Of a stretch of 64,000 nucleotides of DNA, positions 41,850 to 51,400 are shown piece after piece. Within the stretch, counting starts at the first letter, position 1. Every line of letters starts with the position of its first letter. Below the pieces are notes generated by a model. That model saw only the letters and a list, made by a program, of their open reading frames with translations, ran no database searches and was not told the origin of the DNA. Position numbers and translations under genes: made by a program. Source of the stretch: Macrosoma leucophasiata (lineage: Eukaryota > Arthropoda > Insecta > Lepidoptera > Hedylidae). Where the stretch lies: NCBI GenBank assembly GCA_036365455.1, contig JAWQUS010000009.1, positions 5,486,001-5,550,000 of the forward strand, read 5' to 3'.

Positions 41850-44800
41850 ATGCAGTCAGGCATGAAGATGGAGATTGGTAACCTAGATGGGAATAATTAC
41901 AAGGTATGGAAATATAAAATTCAATTGCTGTTACGTACTGCACCTGGAGCGTTAGAGGCTGTAAATGGAACTCTAACAAAGCCAAACCCTCCCGACAAAG
42001 AATGTTCAGCTAAAGCTCTTGCAGATTACAATGCAGAACTAGAACATTTTAGCAAGGTCGATAGTATTGCATTGCTTATGATAACTACGAATATGACTGA
42101 GGATACTCTAGAAAAAGTGATGAGGTGCTCAAGTGCAAAGATGATGTGGGATGAACTAGCGAGACTATATGATGGTTGTTCAGATGATCGTGCCTACGAT
42201 TTATGTATGCAATTCTTTAAGTACACGAAAGATCCAATTCATGATATGGCGACTCATATGTCATATATGAAAAATCTATGGCATGATTTAAATAAAGAAT
42301 TATCTTCTCAAATGACAGAAAATTTACCAGAAATTTTGATAATATGCAAAATTTTGGAAACTTTACCAGAAGATTACTTCACTTTTAAATCAAGTTGGTT
42401 ACTCATGTCGAAGAATGATAGAAACTTAGAAAGTCTGACAACACAGTTGTGCGCCCATGAACGAGCTTTGACGAATAAAACAGATACTAGCACAAGTCAA
42501 GAGGAAGCCTTATATGTAAATACAAAAGTTAAAAAGAATAAGCAAGTACAAAAGAAATTTGAGAATTGTAAGTGCAACTACTGTGGAGAATTTGGGCATA
42601 GAGTACGGAAATGTAAGAAATGGGTTTCTGACGGAAAATCACCAAAGATTACTAACAACAGTACCAACTTAAATCTAGTGCTAATGCATATAAACACAGA
42701 ACCAGCTTTAAATACTGCTATTGCTGAAGATTATGACACATGGTATGTGGACAACGGTGCGACAAGCCATGTTACTTTCAGAAATGATATTTTTGTCAAT
42801 TTCGAATCCTTCAGAGATAATTTTACAGTAACAATAGCAAACGGTTGTGTAATTAAGGCAATTGGCAAAGGATCAGTTGATATAGAAGCTGAAGTCAATG
42901 GTAAGACATCAAGAATTAGATTGACTGATGTATGGTATGTTCCTGATATAAAGAGAAATCTATTTTCGGTTTTGGCTGCACAAGACGTATTAAACAAAAG
43001 CATGTTTATGTCAGATAGAGAAACCTGTTCACTCAAAGTTAATGGAAAAGTTATGCTCGTAGGTAAAAGAGTGAAGAATGGAGGTTTATATAAACTACAT
43101 GTTCATACACTGAAGAACATAACTCCAAATTTGAACACTATTACATCGACAGATAATAATATCCTGCAACTATACCATGAACGGTTTGCTCATCAGAATA
43201 AAAGACATGTAAAGAAAGTAATAGAAAAGGAATTCGGCATTAAGGTTAATCTAGATTCTGAATTATGTACCGGATGCATATATGGAAAGATGCACAGAAG
43301 GAAGTTCGGAACAAGAGATAGAGCTAATAATCCCGGAGAAAGAATACATACGGATGTTTGTGGTCCTTTTCCTAATTCTTTCAATAAGTATAAATATTTT
43401 CTTTTGTTCAAAGATGATTATAGTAAGTACAGACATGTGTACTTCCTAAGACATAAGTCTGAAGTTCATATGAAGCTAGAACAAATGATAAAGGAATGTA
43501 AAATAAATGGACACACTGTTAAAGAAATCATCAGTGACAATGGAGGTGAATTCGATAATGAAAAAGTAAGACAAATACTACATAGAGAAGGTATAAAACA
43601 AAGGTTGACTATGCCTTACACACCACAACAAAATGGGTGTAGTGAGCGAGAAAATAGAACTTTGGTTGAGGCCGCTCGTAGTATGATGCATGCTCATGAA
43701 GAATTACCCGTTGCATCTTGGGCAGAACTAATTATGACAGCATCTTATATTTTTAACAGAACTGCTCCAACTTCTGAAGAAGAGAAGTCACCACATGAAC
43801 TCTGGTTTAATAAGAAACCATCAATTAAACATTTGAAGATAATTGGCACCGAGTGTTACGCCCATGTACCCAAGCAGAAGCGAACAAAGTTGTCAAGGAA
43901 AGCTCAGAAATGTATATTGATTGGTTATGACGGAGACGATGGGTACAGACTTTTGTCTAATCAAAATGGCAAATATAACCTGATCAGATCTAGAGACGTA
44001 ACATTTAAAGAAAATGTCATTGAATCAGTAGGTCTAGAAGAAGAAGAACTTGAACATAAGAAAGTGATAGACATTCATGTACCAATTGACACAGAAAATC
44101 ATCCAATGCATGAAGCAAGGGAGGATAATAGTAATCATAGAGAATTTCGTACAAATGATAAACCTAATTCTATTGATGTGCCTCTTGAATCGAATGATTT
44201 ATTTGAAAGAAATGGTGATTCAGATTCAGTTCCAGTCTCTTCTATTATAGAACCTGTTTCAGAGACCTCTAGACATTGCGACCAGAGATCTGAAGATCAA
44301 TCAGTTTTACCTACATCCTTGGAGTACGAATGTACTGAAGAAGGAAATGAAGTAGTTGAAATGCCAGAAGATTTAGATCAGATAGGTGGAATATCTTTTA
44401 GAGAAATTGAAGATGAAGGTCAAAGGACTTATCAGTTAAGGGATAGATCCAAGATAAGACCATCGATCAGATATAATGACTATGTAATGATGTCATACGC
44501 TGAAAGTTTGTGTCAAGAAGATCCAACTACGTACAAAGAAGCTGTGACAAGTCCTCAAAGAGAACAATGGCTAAAAGCTATGGATAGTGAGATAAAATCT
44601 CTCAAAGAGATGAAGACGTGGATTTTAGTACCACTACCAAAAGACAGAAAAACGATTTCCTGTAAATGGGTGTACAAGACTAAAACCAATGCTGATGGAT
44701 CTCTAGACAAATTCAAAGCTCGGCTTGTTGCTCGAGGATACACACAGAAGAAAGGAATTGATTATGAGGAGACATTCAGTCCAGTGGCCAAAATGACTAC

Positions 44801-46058
44801 AATAAGATCAGTATTGAGCATTGCTGCAAATGAAGGTCTAAATTTAACTCAATTCGATGTTTCTACAGCCTTTCTTAACGGTACGTTGAATGAGGAAATT
44901 TATATGAAACAGCCGGAAGGCTATAGTGATGGCACAGGTAAAGTTTGTAAACTAAAGAGAAGCCTCTATGGATTAAAACAAGCACCTAGATGTTGGAACC
45001 GATGCATAGTAGATTATTTGAAAAGTATTGGATTTAATCAATGTGATAATGATCCATGCTTGTTCACAAGGAACACTAGTAGCAATAAAATTATATTGGC
45101 TCTCTATGTTGACGACGGACTTGTAGCAAGTAAGAACCCTAAGGACTCAGATAAATTTATTTTAGAGCTGAAGAGAAGGTTCAAGATAACTGCAAAGCCA
45201 CTTACATACTTTTTAAGTCTCGAGATTGACAAAACGGAAGATGGCGTGAGATTATCACAAAAGCACTATGCATCCAAAGTCATAGATCGCTTTGGAATGA
45301 CGGACTGTAAGCCCGTATCAACACCAATAATAAAAGATGGACCTACAGAATCTGAAAATGGTACTGAAGAGGTAAACTCTTTTCCTTATAGAGAAGCTGT
45401 GGGAGCCTTGGCTTACTTAATGGTAGGAAGTAGACCAGACCTAGCTTACGCTGTGAGTGTGGTATCCAGAGTTCTGGATAAACCTACAAAAGATGACGTT
45501 GTCAAAGTCAAGCGTATTCTAAGATATGTAAAAGGAACTTTAGACTCGAGCATCATTTATAAGAAAGGCTACAAGACAGGCATTTTAGAATGCTACAGCG
45601 ACTCAGATCACGCAGGAGATATGACAACAGGACGTTCGACGTCTGGCATCATATGTATGTACTCAGGAGCTGCTATATCCTGGTGTAGTCGAAAACAGAC
45701 CTGTGTTGCTATATCGAGCACTGAAGCTGAATTAGTGGCATCTAGTGAAGCAGCAAGAGAAATTGTATGGCTTAAGAGATTATTCGGTGAAATATCAAGC
45801 CTGAAAGAAGTACCCAAGCTTAAGGTTGATAACATAGCTGCACTCAGAATTTCCCAAAATCCTGATATGCATAGACGCATCAAGCATATTGCTATAAGAC
45901 ATTTCTATATCAGGGAACTTGTGACGAATGGCGATATATGCGTAGAATATGTGCCAACGGAATTCCAACTGGCTGACATCCTGACTAAAGCTCTACATAG
46001 GCCAAGAATGGCAATTATATCAGCAAATATAGGGCTAGTCCAAAAGGGAGGATGTTAA
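41850..46058 (+). CDS. Copia gag-pol polyprotein
   Basis: 1402 residues in one frame. Gag (about 1-235, UBN2-like) is followed by a zinc knuckle C-x2-C-x4-H-x4-C at about 242-255. The protease has VDNGATSH at about 300; most relatives have DSG. The integrase has a pre-domain with LYHERFAH and CTGC, then a DD35E core (HTDVCGPF about 500, ISDNGGEF about 562, SERENR about 598). The reverse transcriptase runs from FKARLVARGYTQ to catalytic LYVDDG at about 1087. The RNase H has YSDSDHAGD (about 1250) and SSTEAELVA. There is no frameshift between gag and pol. The TAA stop lies within the first bases of the 3' LTR. It copies the element through a cytoplasmic particle. Confidence 0.95.
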   Translation: MQSGMKMEIGNLDGNNYKVWKYKIQLLLRTAPGALEAVNGTLTKPNPPDKECSAKALADYNAELEHFSKVDSIALLMITTNMTEDTLEKVMRCSSAKMMWDELARLYDGCSDDRAYDLCMQFFKYTKDPIHDMATHMSYMKNLWHDLNKELSSQMTENLPEILIICKILETLPEDYFTFKSSWLLMSKNDRNLESLTTQLCAHERALTNKTDTSTSQEEALYVNTKVKKNKQVQKKFENCKCNYCGEFGHRVRKCKKWVSDGKSPKITNNSTNLNLVLMHINTEPALNTAIAEDYDTWYVDNGATSHVTFRNDIFVNFESFRDNFTVTIANGCVIKAIGKGSVDIEAEVNGKTSRIRLTDVWYVPDIKRNLFSVLAAQDVLNKSMFMSDRETCSLKVNGKVMLVGKRVKNGGLYKLHVHTLKNITPNLNTITSTDNNILQLYHERFAHQNKRHVKKVIEKEFGIKVNLDSELCTGCIYGKMHRRKFGTRDRANNPGERIHTDVCGPFPNSFNKYKYFLLFKDDYSKYRHVYFLRHKSEVHMKLEQMIKECKINGHTVKEIISDNGGEFDNEKVRQILHREGIKQRLTMPYTPQQNGCSERENRTLVEAARSMMHAHEELPVASWAELIMTASYIFNRTAPTSEEEKSPHELWFNKKPSIKHLKIIGTECYAHVPKQKRTKLSRKAQKCILIGYDGDDGYRLLSNQNGKYNLIRSRDVTFKENVIESVGLEEEELEHKKVIDIHVPIDTENHPMHEAREDNSNHREFRTNDKPNSIDVPLESNDLFERNGDSDSVPVSSIIEPVSETSRHCDQRSEDQSVLPTSLEYECTEEGNEVVEMPEDLDQIGGISFREIEDEGQRTYQLRDRSKIRPSIRYNDYVMMSYAESLCQEDPTTYKEAVTSPQREQWLKAMDSEIKSLKEMKTWILVPLPKDRKTISCKWVYKTKTNADGSLDKFKARLVARGYTQKKGIDYEETFSPVAKMTTIRSVLSIAANEGLNLTQFDVSTAFLNGTLNEEIYMKQPEGYSDGTGKVCKLKRSLYGLKQAPRCWNRCIVDYLKSIGFNQCDNDPCLFTRNTSSNKIILALYVDDGLVASKNPKDSDKFILELKRRFKITAKPLTYFLSLEIDKTEDGVRLSQKHYASKVIDRFGMTDCKPVSTPIIKDGPTESENGTEEVNSFPYREAVGALAYLMVGSRPDLAYAVSVVSRVLDKPTKDDVVKVKRILRYVKGTLDSSIIYKKGYKTGILECYSDSDHAGDMTTGRSTSGIICMYSGAAISWCSRKQTCVAISSTEAELVASSEAAREIVWLKRLFGEISSLKEVPKLKVDNIAALRISQNPDMHRRIKHIAIRHFYIRELVTNGDICVEYVPTEFQLADILTKALHRPRMAIISANIGLVQKGGC
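46042..46052 (+). promoter_or_regulatory. Copia polypurine tract
   Basis: AAAAGGGAGGA directly upstream of the 3' LTR, the expected primer for plus-strand synthesis. It is also coding (the final residues of gag-pol). Confidence 0.85.
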
Positions 46059-46215
46059 AGGAGTTTGGACGTCGATTTATTTTTAATTGTTTATAAAAAT
46101 AGAATGTCATTGTCATATACATTTTTGTTAGAATTTTTACGTCTCAGTTACAAATAAAATCGATCTTGTGAAAATTAATAAACAATTATTTTTCATTACA
46201 ACACGAACCTCAACA
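46053..46215 (+). repeat. Copia 3' LTR
   Basis: 163 bp, TGTTAAAGGAG to CCTCAACA, followed by GTTAT. I see no difference from the 5' LTR. It contains AATAAA-like signals (ACAAATAAAATCGATC and TTAATAAACAATT). Confidence 0.95.
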
Positions 46216-46334
46216 GTTATTTCTAGCACAGATGCATAACAGCTTAGGCCCCAGGAGAGGTAACGCATCTACATTCTGATGTCTGGTTTTTAGTAAATGT
46301 TCATAGGATACAATATTTACTTACCATTAATGTA
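46216..46334 (+). repeat. Family B copy 12, right part
   Basis: GCACAGATGCATAACAGCTT and GGTAACGCATCTACATT continue the family B sequence interrupted at 41565. Confidence 0.7.
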
Positions 46335-46759
46335 AGTGAGCCAGTGTTCATAACAGGACAATCTTAGCCACTTATATACTAACCTCAGTACATCTATCCA
46401 CAGTGACGGATGTCTCTTCATAAACGCATGCAGATCTCGGACAGTACCTACTCGACCTAGGAATTTGTAGTTGACTTAATTCAAGGCTAGATTCATAAGA
46501 AAATGAGTGAATTAATAAATTGTTTGCGGATACCGACAAGGTCTTGATTAACGTTATACCGATCCCGACCCGTGGTACAACTGCGATTTCCAACTGGTTG
46601 TACTACGGAGAAGTAAACACTCTTTAAACTGGCCACCGGTGGCTCAATCTCCCGGCATTTATGACCTAGCAATTGTAACATAGCAAGATGCCAAGTAAAA
46701 AGGTTGGTAAAGATGCTTTTGGAACACATTCCGCAATAAATATATCATCATCTAATCTA
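46335..46759. other. No gene recognised
   Basis: Mixed sequence; the minus-strand short ORFs (46372-46729) show no domain. Confidence 0.45.
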
Positions 46760-47310
46760 AACTAATATTATAAAGAGGTAATATTTTTTGTTTGTTTGTT
46801 TGTTTGTAATGAATAGGCTCAATAACTACTGGACTGATTTTAAAAATTCTTTCACTATTCGAAAGCTACATTATCCACAGGTATACACATAGGCTATATT
46901 TTATTTTGGAAAAAATAGGGTTCCGTAAGATATTTGGGTTTTTCAGACACAAGGTGTAAAGAATCAACCAGAAAAGTTACTTATTTTGCGTACGCTGCCT
47001 AAACTATAAAAGATATCGAGGAGACTTTAGGCTATATCTATGTATAATCATCACCCTAAGACGAATAGGAGAGGGTAGGCAACATTGCACCGCGCGAAGC
47101 CGGGGCGGGCCGTTATCTTATATATAAATTTTCCATGTCACAATGTTAGTTACCGTACTCCTCTGAAACGGCTGGACCGATTCTCATGAAATTTTGTGAG
47201 CATATTGGATAGGTCTGAGAATCGGCCAACATCTATTTTTCATAACATTTTTAAACATTTTTTTTTGTATTTTCTAGGGCGATACGAAGTTTGCCGGGAC
47301 AGCTAGTAAT
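46760..47310 (+). repeat. Two adjacent RTE/Helitron-like repeat tails
   Basis: The first (about 46760-47115) starts TTATAAAGAGG with a TTTG run and ends GCGAAGCCGGGGCGGGCCG. The second (about 47120-47310) contains GGCTGGACCGATTCTCATGA and ends GCCGGGACAGCTAGTAAT. Both are common patterns in Lepidoptera. The first pattern recurs at 54490-54775. Confidence 0.6.
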
Positions 47311-48170
47311 AATATATAATGATTCAACGAACGTAGGTTTATATAATCCGGAAGTTTTAGTTTGGTTTTAGTTTCAGAATATAGTGCAATAAGTATTTAT
47401 GGTTTCAGCCGTTTCAGCTATGAAAACAATATGAAAACATCACAGTTAATCTTACTCTACTTACATACAAGTAACGACTCTAAAGACTGCAGCCTTATGT
47501 CTTACTTCAACAGTGTAGTATAAAATATGCCTTACCTCGATCGATCGTACATATTCTCTGGTATAGTCGCATCTTTATCTTAATTACAAACGTGTACGAT
47601 TTGTCTATGATCTATTTATAAATTAGAAATCTTCAAATTAACTGTTATTTGACTAAGTCAGTGCTGAATAGATGAATGGCAATGAATTTATGCCTATACA
47701 AAATTCATAAAATTACCAGGTTAAGCCCATTCACACATTGATGTGGTTTTGAATTCATATAATCTACATAAACTCAAAAACGTTTGACATAAATAACCTA
47801 ATTATTCTTTAAAAGCTGCCAAAATGTAATTATTGAAATAAAAATATCATCCAAATATAGCTTTAAAATATTTTTTAAATTTCTTTGTGTGGTGGAAACA
47901 GAACGCAATTAAAAAGTATGAAAATGTGAGTGAAGTGAATGTCATGTCATGTCATGTCAGTTTTCTGATTGCTATTTTTATATTCTGTAGTTTCATCTAC
48001 AATCTACAGCCAATTTTATAGGTATTGTAAAAACAAAGTTATCATTATAAATTTTATATAGATAAGGCAATACTCGCGTTGTGACTTTGAAAGAGACCAT
48101 ACGTAAGTTGCGGCCTCGTTTAGATCCTAACCCTACGGCATCTCAAGTGTACGGCTGATTGACAGGAACT
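47311..48170 (+). other. Upstream region and probable 5' UTR of NUDT19-like gene
   Basis: No ORF. A short GTCAT repeat lies at about 47939-47960. An in-frame TGA at 48156 directly precedes the start codon, so the protein does not extend further upstream in this exon. No clear TATA box. Confidence 0.4.
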
Positions 48171-48478
48171 ATGAAAAGAGTAATCGAGAAGTGTTGGCGT
48201 GACTCGTCTTCCTTGATGGTGTTCAGTAGGCGTGAGCGAGTGCCAAGTGGAGGGAAGTCAGGCAGTGGTAACTACGATGTCTTGTTGCAGACTCGCTCGA
48301 GTACTGCGTCGTTCCCGAGCAGTGCCGTGTTCCCGGGCGGTGTGTATGAAGAGGCGGACGGCGGCGACCGCTGGCGCTCACTTTTCGCATCCTTCGGTTA
48401 CCAAGACTCGGATTTCCGGACGCTCCACGCGGCGGGCTCACCAGTCTCGCCCATATTCCGAGATGATCCTGTGAAGAG
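48171..48478 (+). CDS. NUDT19-like exon 1
   Basis: Residues 1-102 plus two bases of codon 103. Starts at the first ATG after an in-frame stop (48156). Donor AG|GTACTT at 48479. It is GC-richer than the flanks, as expected for coding DNA here. It holds the first half of the split Nudix box. Confidence 0.9.
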
Positions 48479-51400
48479 GTACTTATTATGTTAATTCGCT
48501 AATCCATCGGTTTGTATACACTTTTCAAGGTGAAAGTACCTGTCAAAGTCCAAACATCTGCTTTTGTATGCTATGATGTGTACCAAATTCATAATTTGCT
48601 TAACCTATTTCATTATGTACAAATGATTAGCATACTGATATGCATGGACAGTACAGAAACTTTTATTTGCTAGTGTATTGGGACTATTATACACACATAA
48701 ACAAGCTGCTTTGTTACGCATGTTGTAAGAGGAAAGTAACTATCATCACAAATAAGTGCTGCGTTAATGTGTTGCTCTTATAATTGTTATGGTTATATCT
48801 TTTGTCTGAATGTGATGTGTTGACAAAACATAGCGGAAATTTTGGTATTATTGCATGTAGTATGTTAGTGATGAAGTGTCGCAAACTTTAGACAAACTAA
48901 TATAAATAAATAAAGCTGTTGTGCATTCGTTTCTTGGATATTAATCTTGGAAATGTCTACTTTGGGCAGTATTTTAGCCTATAACTGCCAGCTCCATTCC
49001 AGAAAAACAATTCTTTGTTAATTTTTTGTCGTTCTGTGTCCCGGACGTATAATCTGTTATAATTAACCTTCTGTTTGTATAGTCCGCAGATATAAAGTTG
49101 ACTTTATACATATAAGTAGAAACTAAGAATTTCTCCGAAAATGTATAGATGATGTCCAATAAAGCGAATTATGTGTATATATGTATACAATTTTCATTTG
49201 TGTTGGCAGTAATTAATTATTCTTTCCATTTTTGTTCAAACCGTCAAGACACAAGAGACTTCCAGAGGCATGTGAACAATTGAAATCAACTGACATATTT
49301 TTCTCGCGAGCTGACACATTAAATTGTTACTAAAAGAGTCAAGTTTAAATTATCTCATTTCAAAGGTGTGTTATCTTGTATTTTTTGATGAAATGTAAGT
49401 GTACTTAATATTGTCTAAGAAATGACACATGTAAGTGGTTACATGTCTTTATGCACATTTTTGCATACAGAAATTTTATTTATTTTTGTAATTGAAGATA
49501 TAAAAGCATTATATTTAATGAATAGTGTTGTAGATACTAATACTTTGTATTAATTTATAAAAACTGTTTATCACTAGAGGAGGCAGTAGAGCTTCAGTGG
49601 TGATCTCGAAGATGTAAGTCAGTTACTCGCCGGTTGTACAAAATCAATCAAATATAGCTCTTATTATCATTACATGAAGTGCCCATATTTACTAGTAGAC
49701 CTATTTCTGATAGTTATATGATACTTAGTGCACTAATATGTAGCAGGTAGGAGAAAATATAAAGTCTTAAGAGTGGTAACATAGATCTGCATTGAGATTG
49801 AGACCTCCAATTTTCATATATTCTACAGAGTGCAGTTCTGACTTACCCCCAGTGTGAACTATATGACTGTTTGTTTCTTTCCTAAGATTAAAAAATATCA
49901 GAATTAGAAAAAATAGTTGAAAATTGGAACTGAAAACATTTTAAGCTGTTAAACTGTCTAGGACAGTGATAAGCTATTTCATCTATGTTACAATTCACTA
50001 TTACATTGCAATTGAAAAAAATATGTTTTACAAAGTTATAGAAAAAGTAAAGATAGTAGTCGGATTAAAGATCTGCCTAGCCGTAATGCTTGTGTGAAGA
50101 CTCTTCAAAAGAAGCAAATACTTAATGATACATAATCATATACATACATTAAATTATTGGGATTGTAATTTTAAGTTATATGAAGTATAACTTTCATCTT
50201 TTTCATGAATAAAATGTTTTATAAATTTTGCATACAGAAGTTGGAGAAAGTGTTCAATATTATTTTAATAATTATCTAATTTAATTAATGACAAGAATAT
50301 CATTCTCATTAAATTATAGTCTAGGTGGGAATATTTGATATATTATGTTACCCAAACAAGAAAGCTATATTTTATTTTTGACTAGTTGTTGCCCGCGACT
50401 TCGCCCGACATCCGTGGATGTCGTTTTATATATTATTGTATTGTTTACCAATTTTCAGCCATTTACCTTGAAACTTCCTACCCCTATTTTAGTAGCCGAT
50501 GTCACTCTGCAGCCCCTCAACTATGTCTGTGTAAAAATCACATCAATCTGTTGCTCCGTTTTGCCGTGAAAGACGAACAAACAAACACACTCTCATATTT
50601 ATAATATTAAGTATGGATTGTATGGATAAATAATAGGAGACAACACTTTAAATACCTATTTGAAGACCGATTAAACTATTGCTATCCATGTCAATGTGGT
50701 CCCATTTTCTATTATATAATATATGGTAAGATGAATACCACAATTGTACCAACCCCAGAGTGTAGGTATTTGACTCGACTTAATAGGATAAGTACATACA
50801 TAAAGGGTCACTATTTTTTAAACTCTTATTTTATATTTAAATACACTATTGCAACCAGTGTAAGTTCTAATAATAGAGAATTCAATACCAATAACATCAA
50901 GACTTTTCTATTACTTAACAGTTTTATTAAAATTTGAACTGTAAAACAATAAAGGACAATGCATGTGTTTGCTCTAACAAGGTAGACTCTAACACTGTAA
51001 CAATTGATTGTGGTTTTGTTATCCAGACATATCGCGTTACGCATCACTGCAATCCGAGAGACGTTCGAAGAGCTGGGCTTGCTCATCTGTAGTAGTGAAC
51101 ATAAAAATAATAGATCCAACCAGCTGGCCAGTATTGTCTCTGATGTAGACACAAAATATTGGCGAAGTCGGGTGAGATATTTGTGTGTGTGTTGCATGGT
51201 TGTGCATGGCCTAAGTGTATAACCGCTAATACTTTGTCCATGTACTTAACTATCCAAATTTTATAAACAGTAAGGATCATAATATAGAAATAGGATCTGC
51301 CCTATTAGGTCCTTTTATTATGTACAATAGAATTATCATTCTAACTAATAGCATGCTTGACTTGATTTCGTGTTGGTGATGAATTAGTTAAAAGGATAAG

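Larger units (their letters stand above)
41566..46215 (+). mobile_element. Intact Copia (Ty1/copia) LTR retrotransposon
   Basis: 4650 bp: identical 163-bp LTRs (41566-41728 and 46053-46215), a 5-bp target duplication GTTAT on both sides (41561-41565 and 46216-46220), a primer-binding site beginning at 41729, one uninterrupted gag-pol ORF, and a polypurine tract directly before the 3' LTR. The integrase-before-RT order defines the Copia superfamily. All parts needed for movement appear present. Confidence 0.97.
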
